Source of the DNA: Physcia stellaris
Lineage: Eukaryota; Ascomycota; Lecanoromycetes; Caliciales; Physciaceae
Assembly: GCA_018902385.1 (NCBI GenBank)
Contig: JABSSW010000052.1
Span: 248,001 to 312,000, forward strand
Length of the DNA stretch: 64,000 nucleotides
Direction of reading: 5' to 3'
The position numbers were made by a program, and so were the translations under genes. Of this stretch, positions 37,674-49,550 are shown piece by piece. Positions within the stretch are counted from its first letter, which is position 1. Each line of letters opens with the position of its first letter. The notes under the pieces were generated by a model. That model searched no databases, had not been told where the DNA came from, and saw only the letters and a program-made list of their open reading frames with translations.

Positions 37674-38911
37674 CTAGTATCCACGCGAATCATGGTGACG
37701 TTTGGCGCGTTTCTTCTCACGAGGGCTGTACACATGATAACAATCCCGGCACCAAAAGGCACCGCATCTTGGGCATTCAACCATGTGGTCCACCCGTCTA
37801 TTATGCCGTCAGAAACTTTCAAAAGCTTGATATTATCACCACTTACCGATCCGTTGTGCACAGCTGGCATCCACGCCCATCCCTCTCCGATGGCTTTACG
37901 AATGTCCAAGAATGATAGCAACCCCCATAATCCCCAGCCGAGCGTCTTGTCAAGTCGTGTCTCATGATCCTATCCATGCTCCTAGTATGTCCATCTCGCG
38001 AGTCTTGATCACATATATCAGCCCGCAATAAGCTCGAGGAATCATCGGTTCACGTACCTGTGGCGCGCTCCATTCGCCGTTTGCTGTTTTCGCGGCGCTC
38101 TGCGGCATCTGAACACGTCAGCTGATACCCACTGCTTGTAATTATACTTACACGTATCTACATCTTCGTCTAGGCAAGTCGTTAGTCTAATGCTAGGTAT
38201 GGAGACTTATGACAGGATATACCATCGTCGCGGCGGCGTTTATGTCCCGAGACACTCGGAGCTTACAGCGCGATCAGCTAAAATCTACGACAAGGAACAA
38301 GATCTTCCTATTACGATAGTGTTCTTCTGAGGACATTGTTAGCCATAGCCATGATGGAGACTTGATGGCAGGACTTACTTTCATGTGCATGTGACGGAGA
38401 ATTGGACTTGGTGCGGACGGCCTGGTTCGCAACATCTACATCCTACGCGTCAGAGCCAATACGGATGGGTAATGCAGGAAGGTAATGCAGAAGGATAGGG
38501 CAGACAGGTAGGATGGAAAGGTAGTGCAGGAAGGTAATGCAAAAGGATAGGCCAGCAAGGTAATGCAGAAAGGTAGGGCAGACAAGTAGGGCAGAAAGGT
38601 AGTGCAGAAAGGTAGTGCAAAAGTGTTCATTAGCATGTAATCCACAGATTCCATACCGACATACCTTGGCGGCGAGATCCACGTTCTGTTCCGAGGGTGC
38701 TCGGAGGAGGGCGAGAGGCAGGTAGAGGGTTTCCGAGAGGACTCGGAGGAGGGCGAGAGGCAGGTAGAGGGTTTTCGAGAGGACTCGGGAGACCAGGAGT
38801 AGTGGCGGGTGGCTTGGCTACAGTCGGAGCAGAGCTTGAGGAAGGGGGAAGGTCGCGTGCCAATCTATCCAGGAAGTCATCCGCAGCTTTCTCGGGATGG
38901 ACTTTTTCCAT
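37674..38911 (-). CDS. small multi-exon Cys-rich zinc-binding-like protein
   Basis: The start at 38911 begins MEKVHPEKAADDFLDRLAR, followed by a Pro-rich tail with a 14-residue repeat (PLPASRPPPS). Exon 1 (38665-38911) ends at a GTATGT donor. Exon 2 is 38379-38435, then several tiny exons, then a charged exon (RRENSKRRMERAT). The C-terminus is exons about 37847-38003 and 37674-37797, which join in frame to give C-x2-C (CQLC), CPRCG, WC and CRDC, ending KRAKRHHDSRGY before the stop at 37674-37676. The pattern CYHSW, CQLC, CPRCG, CRDC suggests a treble-clef or RING-like zinc fold seen in small fungal proteins. Frames agree at each junction I checked; the exons at about 38040-38330 are the least certain. 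The intron after exon 1 holds a minisatellite. Confidence 0.6.
38466..38625. repeat. minisatellite, about 13-bp unit, inside an intron
   Basis: About twelve imperfect units of the type AAAGGTAGTGCAG, AAGGTAATGCAG and ACAGGTAGGGCAG. They fill the intron between the first two exons of the Cys-rich gene and make it about 230 nt instead of 50-70. Confidence 0.8.
38690..38795. repeat. coding tandem repeat (42-bp unit, two copies)
   Basis: GAGGAGGGCGAGAGGCAGGT recurs 42 bp apart and extends over the GGTTTCCGAGAGGACTCG stretch. It encodes the Pro-rich repeat of the Cys-rich gene. The 42-bp unit keeps the frame. Confidence 0.75.
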
Positions 38912-39767
38912 GGTCTGGACACGTCAGTTACAAAGGTAATGCAGCAAGGTAACGCAACTGAGTATTACCGGTGATGGTGAGTTGGAAGAGGTGTGTGGGT
39001 ATGTAGAAGACGTGTGCTGGTGAGTAGAAGAGGTGTCTTGGTGAGCCGAAGAGATGTGGTGGTGAGGAAAAGAAGAGGGATTGGTGAGTGGAAGAAGAGG
39101 TGTGTTGACAAGGGAAAGATGGAAAGAGGGAAAGAAATCGTGGGGCGGTGAAGATTTCAAATACTGGGAAATGAGGCAGGCACGTCACACTTAGGCGAGG
39201 AGCCGGAATTTGCCGAGCCGATTATCTGCCAAGGGTCCTGACCCACTGTTCCACTCAGATACCGAAGAGGGAATGACCAAACGATAGCCCCACTCCGGAG
39301 ACAGGTCGAGTTTGGAACATCTTTCATATCGGTCCACATGTTGTGATAGTATGACCAATTGTGTACATGTACTCAGCGATTAGATCCGCACTCGATTTTG
39401 CTGTGACAAGTCGCTTACCTGTAGGTGCAACCTCAATGCTTTTGGTTCCACTTTCTGCTGGCTGTAAGAATCGGGACTCGTGACCTGTAGGCAAGCATAA
39501 GTGTTATTCCAAATTCTGGATTGCCTTCTCAGATAACGCAGTTTCCTGAGAAGAAGGAGCGAAAAGTACGACGCAGGACTTGAGTAAACGCTGCTGTATT
39601 CTTACATCTAGCAAATAACTTAAAGCTCATGCTCGCTAGGTATCCGCTCAAAATGCACAGGAAAAGCTCATAGCAAGGTCAATGTGACAAAGTAGAGAGG
39701 AGAGAAACCAAGGAAGAGAGCCAGCCCCTTCCCTCATGTGCCCACCTAGCCGAAGAAGGTAAGCAGC
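38912..39767. other. intergenic; GA-rich tract and a motif shared with 56408-56435
   Basis: 38970-39130 is a GA/TG-rich simple-sequence tract. 39188-39215 starts CACTTAGGCGAGGAGCCGGA and matches the reverse complement of 56408-56435 at 26 of 28 positions. No gene seen. Confidence 0.5.
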
Positions 39768-41996
39768 TTAGAAAATCTGGTCCATGCCGCCATCAGGGGG
39801 AGTCAGTATGACCTTGCCCATCTCCGCCGCCACTGCAGCCACTTCTTCCCCTGCCATCGCACCCTGCTTCGCCTCCGATACCTTTTCATTCTCCTTTTGA
39901 TCCTTGCTAATCCCGTTCACATTTGCCGCTTTCTCATCGTTGAGGGCTGTAAGCTCCTTCTGGTACTCCTCATAGTCCGCAAGCTTCTTCTCAATGAAGC
40001 CCTCAATGTGCAGGTTCGAAGGAATCGTAGCCCACTCCTTGACACACTCTTCCTTGGAGAGGTCTGGTGCATGATGCCAAACGCGCAAGCGAAGCCAATA
40101 CATAAGGTCGGAGTCGTACGCGCGTAGGCATTCATTGAACCAGAATTGCCCATTACTGAGAGACTTGCGCATGAGACTTGAAAGCGGCTCGTCTTCTTGC
40201 TTGTTGACTTCCATGGGAGTGTGGGTCGGAGTAAAAGGCTTGTCGGCAAAGAAGGCGGCCATTTGCTCATCATGCGGAGTGTCACCTTCATCCATCATCG
40301 GGTGATACCAGTGGGCCGGTGAAGTCGTGGCGCCATTCTGCGGGCCATCAGGTTGTGACACTAGTGGAGAGCTGAGTTTATCCGACGCACGCTTGTGCTC
40401 TTCCTCTTCCATGACCTTGAGGAATAGGTCCAGCTTCTTTCGATAAGACTTCAGCATATCATCATCTCCCTCACCTTCGTCGTCAGGCTCCTTCCGATCC
40501 CACTCCTCGGGTGCTTTCAAGAGCAGCCAGCGTGGTGCGCTGTAGAATTGCTGGTATGGCGCAGCATAGGTCCATTCCCAGTCACAGATCGCTGTTATCT
40601 TGAGATTGTGGTCAACAAGGATGTTGCCTGGTCTAAAGTCGTCACAGACCAGTTTGAAGGGACCCTCATTGTGTTTGTAATCCAAGAATGTAGGAACAGA
40701 GTTACGGAAGAGGTGGCGGGCGACGTAGGACTCGCGACCGTCTTCGATGTATTCAGGATGAACACTGTTGCGCTGAGTGTGCATGGCGTGTATTTTTGTT
40801 GAGCCACACTGAGAAGGTAGTTGGCGGAAGAGTAGAAAGGACCCGATCGATCTAAAGAATTCGTCAGATAATTTAATTACAATACGTTGATGGGTATGTT
40901 AGAAACCTTCTTTGGAAACACCACTCACGCGCTCCAGCTCGTTGGTGAGATTGGTGTAAGGTGGAGCTGTGACATTCCACCCCAAGTCTGAGCCGCCATC
41001 CATCTCCAGAGAGCCAATCTTGTCAAAGTTGTGTTCCGACAGCTCCAGGTAGACATTAGCCAGTTGACGATAGACGATTTCAAGTGTAGCATCATCCACA
41101 CTGGGACTCAAGATATCATTGTCACCCTCACCAGCTTTGGCCTTGCGTGCTAACTCCTCGAAGAATTCATCCGCGGATCTCTCACGAAAGACTTCTTCCA
41201 CAGGAGTGCCTCTCAACACCTCATAGAGAGGCTTCCCTTCGACGAACTCCATGATGATGAAGGGGCCAACGCCTTCGAAGATATTTTCCTCGGCCGTACC
41301 CCAAGCGATGATCTTTGGTACTGGAATACTGGTTTTCTCGTACAAATATCGCATGACAGCTACCTCATGGCGGACCTTGGTTTCAGGGTGCATCACTGCG
41401 CCAGGGATAGGGAAGCGCATCATCCATTGTGCCTCCACGCCTTCTTCTTGGTCAAAAGCGACGCGGATACAGTAATTGAATGCACCGCCCGCAAGACCTT
41501 CTGGGTAGCAAGGCTGATCGTTGCAGTATTTGGAGGCAAGTTTCGTGATGTTCCCGCCGATCGATGCCATATGGTGTTGCCATGCCTTCTTAGTGGCCTC
41601 GTTGCGAGCATAAACAATATCGTCGAAATCCATGATGAAGAGGTTTGTGGGTGTCAACTTGCTGGATGAGTATCAGTCAAACATATGCTGAATGGAAGTA
41701 AGTGTAACATCACCTTTGTTAGAGTGTTCGTCAACCTCGCCAAGTGAGATAGCTTTTGCCTTTGCCGCAGCCTTTTGCTCTAGGGCAATCTCTGGAAGTG
41801 GTAGTTAGTGTTAGCCACTTGTTCAGGGGAAAGCCAAATACTTGCGTCTCTTGTTTTCCTCCCTCTTTAGCTTTGACGCGAGGGCGGTGTCAACTAGTTG
41901 AGTGATCACGGGTTGATCGCAAAGTGCGATGGTCATACGACGTCGTGTGTCCTTATCAAGGCCTCCGCTGCTACCTCGATCTGGAACAGAGCTCAT
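39768..41996 (-). CDS. aminoglycoside phosphotransferase (APH/choline kinase-like) family protein
   Basis: Protein-kinase-like fold. Fungal members are numerous and substrates usually unknown. The N-terminal lobe has GGAFNYCIRVAF (Gly-rich loop), WMMRFPIPG and FIIMEFVEGKPL. The catalytic region is FKLVCDDFRPGNILVD (D-x4-N) followed by ITAICDWEWTYAAP (the metal-binding D of ICDWE). A long charged C-terminus ends at 39768. An intron about 40855-40907 joins ELERVS to DRSGPFYSSANY. Just after it, QQK and MHTQRNSVHPEYI lie in different frames, and adding one A to the A5 run near 40796 would align them. An upstream exon starting at 41996 (MSSVPDRGSSGGLDKDTRRR) and another with EIALEQKAAAKAKA precede the kinase domain; their junctions are less certain. 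Confidence 0.82.
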
Positions 41997-42358
41997 TGCG
42001 CATTTCCACGGATTTAGTGTGCAATTGCTCGAAAGACTTCTTGAGAGCGGAATGAAAGCCCGTAGGTACTCAGATTACAAAGGGTAGACAAGACAACGAG
42101 GAGAAGTAGCTAGGATGATAGCGAGGAGCGAAGAAGAGTTTGTATTCGGATTTTGTAAGCGGTGAGCAATCGGCACTTGGAATCGACCTCGGAAGATCGG
42201 AAGATGGGAGATTGATAACTGAGGATCTGGCAATCACATAAAGTGGGGAATGAGGTCAACACATGAGGTAGATGAGATCTCACGATGTACCCACTGTGGA
42301 AATCCCATAGTCGGGTAGCCGCTATTTACGTCACACCAGATCGTTGTATGTAAAGGGC

Positions 42359-43094
42359 TCAGTCATATTTCCCATCCGTCTTCACAAGACCGGCTTTCTC
42401 ATTGTCCGCTTGAGGTTTCCTGCTCCACTCGGGAGCTTCATCCTTTCCAGCTTCTTCCTCTTCGTCCCCTTCCTCCTTTGTCTTGTGTACAGTCTGTGGG
42501 TCATGTTCTGCAGGTGAATAAATCGTGTACAGTATCTGTGACACAGGTCAGTCTCACAAATTTCCTTCATCTGCGGAGTGTACTGACGAGCGGAGTGGGG
42601 CCGGTATTGACGAATTGATGTTGGGTTCCAGCGGGTACAACCATCAGATCCCCAGCCTTGACATCCTGATCCTTTCCGGCAATTGTCGCCTTTCCAACGC
42701 CTGAGGTGAATGTAAGGGCTTGGTCGACAGTGTGAACCTGAACAGAGACCGAAGTCAACATTCCATCTTTCAGGTGTAGGGTGTCGCCTGTCGTCGTTCG
42801 TTATGGGGGAAAGCGAACCTCGTCTCCGATGTCTCCTCCTACCGGCACTGTCATCAATACCACCTGTGAGTACAGGCCGGTCCACAGAACTCTTCGGAAT
42901 TCAGCTGATTCCGAAGGCAGGGCGTTCGCCATGTTGGGAAAGTACTGCATCTCATGTTTGGGTGGTCCGGTGGGCATCTTGGAATCTTTGGCGTGGAAAT
43001 TTGCTGTTCGCGAGAAGAGGCGTCTGGTAGTGAGGATTCTTGTACTTGGAACTGCTTTGAGACGTAAGGTTCGTGTAATTGGGGAGGAAATCAT
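42359..43094 (-). CDS. cupin-domain protein (small beta-barrel), possibly mitochondrial
   Basis: Three exons in perfect phase: 42819-43094, 42588-42737 and 42359-42535, giving 200 residues. Introns are 81 nt (GTTCGC donor) and 52 nt (GTCAGT donor, CACAG acceptor). The first 30 residues are basic, Ser/Thr-rich and nearly free of acid, which fits a mitochondrial presequence. The cupin has VLMTVPVGGDIGDEVHTVDQ (a G-x5-H-x-x-x-Q form of motif 1) and AGDLMVVPAGTQHQFVNTG (motif 2), then PLILYTIYSPAEH. The tail is Glu/Lys-rich. Prokaryotic relatives are annotated as mannose-6-phosphate isomerase-like cupins; the reaction here is unknown. Confidence 0.88.
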
Positions 43095-44285
43095 CTGGTG
43101 GTCTAGGGAAAGGATTACAATTGCTACGGATGTTGGAGAGATGTAGTGACGTGCATGAAACCTGTGGCTTGCCTACCCCCACGCCTCAAATCCGCTTGCA
43201 TCCCACTAGAGAGTAGCTGCATACGCTCAGACCTTCAGACAGGACAGAATCGAGCGCCGAAAAATTATATGTACCAATTAGGCAATTACATTGATGTCGA
43301 CGAAGCTTTGAATTTCTCAACTGGGGCCATCCTTTGTTCATTTGCTTTGTTGCTGGGTCAAGATCAATGAAGACTGGACATTGACGCAGTTTCAAGGTAA
43401 TGCAACCCATTTCTATTTACCCCCGTGAAGGAGGCCGGGGATGCAAGTGCACTTGTTTCACTTTACCGATCTTGCTATAGCAAGTTATTCTAGGTTTCTC
43501 AAACATAGTTCTCTTTGCAACTCATGAAAGTCTTTGCAACCGACTGACTGGGCCTGAGCGCCGAAGCAGCTGATGCACGAGTACAGAAGATGCCCGAGAA
43601 AATTGGCACCGTACACACAAGTAATCAAGTTTTCTCATTAGCTTCTATTTTCATCTTTGTTTGGAGATCATATACTACCATTGTCCTTTTTTTTCAGCGT
43701 GGCTCTGGGCTGCTTTCTGGTTTCTGGGCGACCTTTGCACCGTCTAATCGGTTCTCCCTTCGACGATGTGGAAGTTGGTTCTTCCGACATAGTAGTGACT
43801 CCAGTTTTTGAGCTTGATTGTGCCGGGGTTGCTACTTCTGCTAGGAGACAACATTGCATATCCCCCCTTTTGATACCTTATTAGCAACAAGGCGAATGAG
43901 GCTCTAGGATTCACATCACTAAGGATGACTCTCAGAGCAGATATGTAGCAATATACCGAGTTCGAAGCCTCACATGCATAGCGTATTCATGGAGGCAGAA
44001 GAGAAGAGTATCAGGGCTGAGCTTTATTTCACCGCGCTTAAAAAACCTCCTATTGGGATAGCTGCTTAGGAGTGCAAGTGAGCGCCGAGAAGTTCTATGT
44101 ACCAGGCGTAATATCAAAGTTATCTGTCTTTGGAATCCAGACTTTACATCTTACCGACTTTACAGAGCACGAGTCCCAGATTCCACAGTCAACAGACAGT
44201 GGAATCAACAGGGTTGAGATTGTATTCAGGTGTGTCCTGAAGTTCATCACATACTTGATTCAAATTACGTCCATTCGTCTTATAT
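43095..44285. other. intergenic, no gene recognised
   Basis: Short open frames only. The upstream region of the cupin gene lies at its left end. Confidence 0.5.
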
Positions 44286-44720
44286 ATATCCCTTAGCCTA
44301 GTGGTTACGCTCCCTCCCTCAACAGTTGAAGCTCTGCTACAGTCGCGCGTTCGAATCCTCTGCTGACCGTTCGCTTAATAGGCTTTTTCCCCATCCTCGC
44401 CCTTCGCTTTTCCGAGCAATCTCGGCTTTCCGGTAAGATAAGCAGCCCCCATTCCGTCTCGGCTAATTCGCAAGGTTGGGAGACACCTTAGTTCTTCACC
44501 TTCCTTTAAGGCAGAGAGTGGGTTTACGAGTCCTTCCCTAAATGAAATCTTCCGAGTTTCTCGGGGTTAGAGGGGCGCCATTAAGTCCCCTCGATTGCGG
44601 ATCCGAGAGGATAAATACCTGATGGGGTTGGTGTGAGATGGGAACTTGTCAAGTAAGTTGATTGCGCGTGGCAGAGCTTTGACACATTTCTTTTTTCTTT
44701 TCTCTTTTTCCATTTCATGG
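44286..44720 (+). repeat. tRNA-derived SINE-like element, copy 1
   Basis: Contains a perfect pol III A box (TAGCCTAGTGG at 44292-44302) and B box (GTTCGAATC at 44347-44355) about 45 bp apart. The body is shared with 45800-46285: CTCGGCTAAT, GGTTGGGAGACACC and TTAGTTCTTCAC. It closes with GCAGAGCTTTGACACATTTC and a T-rich tail. Not a working tRNA, because no acceptor stem pairs with the sequence before the A box. Confidence 0.75.
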
Positions 44721-44839
44721 ACGCGTGCGTAATGCTCATGAGTGAAGATGGTGAAGGCAGAAGGAAGACAATCAATCCTCGAAGTCTGCGAAGTACAAAG
44801 AAGTGAGGAACGAGAGAAGGCCAAGTCTATTTCATGATT

Positions 44840-44970
44840 CGGTGTGATGCAACTATCGCTTTCATGCATTCCTACTATCTCGTTGTGACACCGAGAACTC
44901 GCTCTTGGCACAAAGCATATGAATATATCTTCTGATTTCCGTCCAAGTCGGATAAGCGTAGGTCTGTCAA
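44840..44970 (-). repeat. short hairpin repeat, dispersed copy (reverse)
   Basis: GGCACAAAGCATATGAATAT and CGTCCAAGTCGGATAAGCG frame the core (44894-44960). The preceding TTTCATGCATTCCTA fits the flank of other copies. Confidence 0.55.
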
Positions 44971-45799
44971 ATCATGAGATATCAAACTGCTTTCATACAG
45001 CTATCTACCTGTTCTTTTTGACTCTGCTGGCACCCGAGGACTCTTCTCGTCGTCATTTGGCCGCCCATCAAAGGTCCAATAAACTCCCAATATCTAGGCG
45101 ACAGCTACCGGCGATGAAGAGGAGGAGAAAATCAATTTCCGAAGCCTGCGAAGCAGAAAAGGCCGAGAAACAAAAGAAGCAGAAGAAGTCTGCCTTATGT
45201 CTTCTTCTGGCCCCATACGAATGACCACCATACTGCTACCGAAAGTTCGAGGATCTCATATCCGTGTCATTCGACTTCCAGTAGCATGCCTGCTTGCGGT
45301 GTTTCCTTTTACGTACGAGACACGAGGCATCTTTTTGATCGCATGTTACAATCGCTCTGCAGGCGAACAATAAGCCTTTTGAGTCGCACGCTTCGATGTC
45401 CTCGTGATGATAGATAGGCAGTCTAAGCTTTTCGATGGATGATGACATGATATCAGAATCTGAGACTTGCAGTTAGAACACCCAGGTACAGACGCATGGC
45501 GGTAAGGTTTAAGGTACGCAGTCATTTACAGGGTCATGCGGGTAAGCAAAGAGATTGGTGATCATCTTAAAGAAGTCGTCCATCAGAAAAGAACTTTGGA
45601 TGTCGAATTGAGAAGTTCACTATCCGATAGGCTGGTGTAAATCAAGCGGCTTGAATGGTGTACTTGAACGGTGTCGAAAAGAAAATAGCAGAGATTCATG
45701 ATTTGTTAAGTCCTTATGGTCACACTCAAGTCCGGTTTCAAAATCAAAGAAACATCAAGTTGCCTTACTATAATCAAACTAGCAACTTTCATCTCATAA

Positions 45800-46285
45800 T
45801 GTCTCTTAGCCCCATTGGTCCCCCCCTCCCTCAACAGTTAAAGCTCTGCTACAGTCGCGCGTTCAAATCCCCTGCTGACCGCTCGCTTAACAGGTCTTTT
45901 TCTCCATCTTCCGAGTACCCCGGCCAAAGCGATAAGATTACGGCACTCACGACGGTAAGTACCGGCAATCTCCGTCCCGTCCTCGGCTAACCCCTCCTAC
46001 AGGTTGGGAGACACCTCAGTTCTTCACTACTCGGACAGGGCTTGTTAGCCCTTCGCGCAGTATGCGAGGTATCGGTAATCTCCGTCCCGTCCTCGGCTAA
46101 CCCCTCTCACAGGTTGGGAGACACCTCAGTTCTCCGGCCTGGGCCTGTTGGCCCGGGCCCAGTCCGCGGTATGCGAGGTTGCATGGGTTACGTGTGATGG
46201 TGGTGCCAGGAGGATAATTTACGGGTGAGTGAATTTCAGTTGTAGCAGAGCTTCAGCACATTTCTTTTTTGCCCTTTTTTCATTG
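45800..46285 (+). repeat. tRNA-derived SINE-like element, copy 2, with an internal duplication
   Basis: A-box region at 45807 (TAGCCCCATTGG) and B box GTTCAAATC at 45861-45869. The body matches copy 1 but holds a 110-bp tandem duplication: AATCTCCGTCCCGTCCTCGG occurs at about 45967 and again at about 46077, each followed by AGGTTGGGAGACACCTCAGT. Ends GCAGAGCTTCAGCACATTTC plus a T-rich tail. Confidence 0.75.
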
Positions 46286-48502
46286 AATCTCCCTTGGAGT
46301 GCATGAACTTGCGTCATCAATCTCTCTCTCTCTTTTCATCGGCCTTGTGTTCAGTGACTCAGTTGACAGTCAGATACATTCGAAGTCTACAACGCATCTG
46401 CTGCAGATCGTTGATCTTTCATTACCTACCTGTATCATCTTTGCTAGATCATCAGTGTTGCATTACCGATATGAATCACCTTTGTCAATTCCAGAAGTAC
46501 CTAGAAGCACTCGCGGGTATCTCGGAACTTCGAATTATTGTTCGCCTCGCGGAAATAGGACCTCACTGGGTAAACCTCATCGAAGGGAGACAATGCACGC
46601 ACCGGAATATTGTATTTTCAACCTCCTAAATCATCTTCCCTGGTCGAACTGCACCTGGTGGTGTCCTTCTTGGCCCGCGATGCCGTAAGAGCGGACATCA
46701 CGCCATGAGCTTACTGTGGCAGGTCAGGACGAAGCAAGCGCACTCCCTCGCCACAAGCAGAAACAATCACTAAAACCCACCAAACACTCAACAAAGCATC
46801 CCCATCTCCCTTCCCCCCGTATCTATCTTATCCCCCTGTACAAACCCTCCTCGATCTCAGCAAACTACAGCTAGTTTTAGGTACAATGCCACCTACCCTC
46901 CCCCGATCGATTCCCCGGAAAGCGAGCGCAGATCGTACAGCTGCACCGTGCAGTCGTAATTATGAGCACGTCGCTCCTGGAAAGGCGGGTGGGATGGGTA
47001 TATTGTTTCTAGGAATGGTTTTGGTTGAGGGGGAGGAGATGGCAGGGCGAGAGCGGTTGCTGGCAGTGCTGCGACGCTGAGTAAGAGGTTTGGGAAGATC
47101 GTTGTGCGGGTTTGTTGGGGGAGATCGGCTTGGTAGGGTAATTGTGTGGGGACTGGATGCTGGGATTGAAGCTTGAGACAGGGGGTGAGTATGGATGTCT
47201 AAAGCTGATTAGGTGTAGATGACGGCAACAAAGGGAGAAGGAATGGAAAGGAGCAGATAGTTGGGTGTTTACAATACGCATTTTTAGGTTCTGCTAAACG
47301 AAGCATCTGTGTTAGTGAGTGAAGAGCGATTCTCTTATCAGTTTGCGTTTACAATACTGGGAGCGTTATACAGGAGTACATGTTGCGACCTTATATTCTG
47401 GGAAATGAGACATCTGCGTTGGTGAGTGAAACACCATATCCTCATCGTCTGTGTTTTACTGCATTATATTCCCCAATGAATACACGAGTTTTTCATTTCT
47501 GACCAGATGTGGTTAGGTGCAGACTCATTGCATTTAGAGAAGAAGCGTGTATACCACACAAAGAATGGATTCGCTCGGGAATTGGGTGAGGGGTGATATA
47601 CATCTGAGTCTGAGCGTAAGTTGGGCATCGAATCAACATGGGGACGTTGTAGGTCAACCTGGAAATGATTTCATTTTTTAAGGGTCTTTTCATGGTGACA
47701 GTCGTTTGCCCCCTAAAGCAGGCTGCCATGGATTTATTCGTATTGAGCGCCTCAGAGATTGTACACCACGTCAGATCATGGGATACAGTACTTACGTGGG
47801 ATTCCAATGCTTGATAGATACCTCATCTCAGACAAATTCGGGTCCCCAAACGATGTGAAGAAAGAGGAATCCGGGATGGGAAGAAAACTGGTGCATTAAA
47901 TTCACCCTTCATCTTGGGCTTTGAACGGTTTCAAGTATTTATACCAATGATTTGGCACTCTTGATAAACTTCAGGCATCTCCCAAGCAAGCATGCAGCCC
48001 ATGTATCGATCATTGTCTCTCTGCAATTGTAGCTAAGCATTGATTCTGTAGATGTGAATACTGGTCTGTGACACACAGCCGTCGACCGTTCTCTTTCATG
48101 CAAGACACCTATGATGTAGGTGCGGATAATTCAATGCCCAGTCGCACCTTCTGGATATACCTATCGCTGTCCGGGGTAAGCAGGTCGTAGTCTTTAATAT
48201 CCATTTGATAGCTAGAGTCTGTCGCTAGAGTTGTAGAAATAGTTCTAGAAAGCTCCGCGACCACAATATGCCTACAAACAGTCAGCAGACCGGAGACAAG
48301 AAAGCTATGTCTCTCTCCAGCCAAACAACGTACTTGAACAAATCAACATCCCCAATCAGCTCCACGATGCCTTGGCGTTAACAGCCATGTCTTGGTAGCG
48401 TCAGTTGAATTTAAGGGTTCCCGGTCGATAATCTAAGCACCACAGTCTCCGGCTTTGTCTGGCCCCACGGTCAAGTCCCACTAGAGAATTTTCCAAGTCA
48501 GC
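46286..48502. other. intergenic; possible small exon at 48109-48400
   Basis: A plus-strand frame at 46886-47080 has no family. On the minus strand, ELIGDVDLFK (near 48350) joins across a GTACGT...TGTAG intron to HIVVAELSRTISTTLATDSS and stops at 48109. It could be a small gene or a remnant. 47280-47470 holds a weak 125-bp direct duplication. Confidence 0.4.
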
Positions 48503-49384
48503 TTAATTTGTCCAAGCTACGAGCGTTTCCATGTTAGGGAAGGTAGAAAGGAAATGTTCACGTACACCTTGACTGGTGAAGTCTTCAACGCTCAACTTAT
48601 CGCTGACCAAAGCTCCAGACTCCACAACGACTGACACCTTCGACAGAAACCCTTGCGGAACTTTCCTTTCTCCTTGACTGTCATTGAGAGTGTAGATACG
48701 ACACCACGGCGGTACAACGAATGTGATCTTCTCTAGAGTTCTCTCCAGCATTAGCAGGTCAAAAGTCTTAGCGCGGCAATCGCAATAGTCCAGGATCATG
48801 TCACGGCGGCAGGGCGTCGCCATTCGAAGCTTTGGATGGTTTTTCACTGGAAGTCTTTTAAAGACGCCCGATACCGGATCCTCGACCATCGGCGCGAGGA
48901 CTTCCAGTCCTTTGATCCTCGCTCTTGCATTTGAGCCAATGGTGGATAAAAAGCGAAAGAGCAGGTGCCACTGTATATCGTCCGGGAAACACCAAGTATT
49001 GCCAGCCCAGAAGAAATCCACCGCTTCCCGGTAAACTTGTCGGCATGTACGGAGGAGTCCCACTGCCAGTTCTTCGCGAACATATAGGAGATCATGCTGC
49101 ACTCGGAACAAGTCCCACGGTACCTTCTCCATATCTTGCTCGCGTACTCGAAGCTCATCTAGCAGCTTGGGCGATGAGAAAGACTCGAAACCCTGAATAT
49201 GATAGGCCAAGCGTTCCATTCCTTCAACATCATGTATAATATGCTCTGAAGGACAAAGATTGATATGACCAGGCTTGATGAGCGCCGCTTGGTAAATTCG
49301 GTTCCTTAGTTCTGGGGGGAGGTTGAGAAATGAGGACTTTTGCGATGGAACCGCTGTTTCAGTGCTAGGTATACTAGACGCCAT
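48503..49384 (-). CDS. DUF7730-type (F-box-like) protein, 293 residues
   Basis: A single-exon gene typical of a large fungal family. It has an N-terminal FLNLPPELRNRIYQAALI helix pair, then LLRTCRQVYREAVDFFWAGN and WCFPDD, then a divergent C-terminus ending FPNMETLVAWTN. The first part resembles an F-box. These genes are often expanded and variable; molecular function is unknown. The start at 49384 is the first Met and gives a short Ser/Thr-rich leader, as is common. Confidence 0.82.
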   Translation of the reverse strand: MASSIPSTETAVPSQKSSFLNLPPELRNRIYQAALIKPGHINLCPSEHIIHDVEGMERLAYHIQGFESFSSPKLLDELRVREQDMEKVPWDLFRVQHDLLYVREELAVGLLRTCRQVYREAVDFFWAGNTWCFPDDIQWHLLFRFLSTIGSNARARIKGLEVLAPMVEDPVSGVFKRLPVKNHPKLRMATPCRRDMILDYCDCRAKTFDLLMLERTLEKITFVVPPWCRIYTLNDSQGERKVPQGFLSKVSVVVESGALVSDKLSVEDFTSQGVREHFLSTFPNMETLVAWTN

Positions 49385-49550
49385 TATTTCTTGATGCAGG
49401 ATACTGTAGCTTAGGGTGTAGTAGTGAAAGTAAGTATGACCGAGTCGAGGACCTGTCTGGAAATCTCAAAGTTCTCAACCCACTAGTCTGCGGATCTACC
49501 CGCCTTGGCGATATTAGTGGCTTGGCTGCTGCCTCGGCTTCTCACCTCAA

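Noticed and set aside
44286-44370. tRNA gene
   Set aside because: A and B boxes are good, but no acceptor stem pairs with the 5' sequence and a related body follows in a second copy; a SINE-like element fits better.
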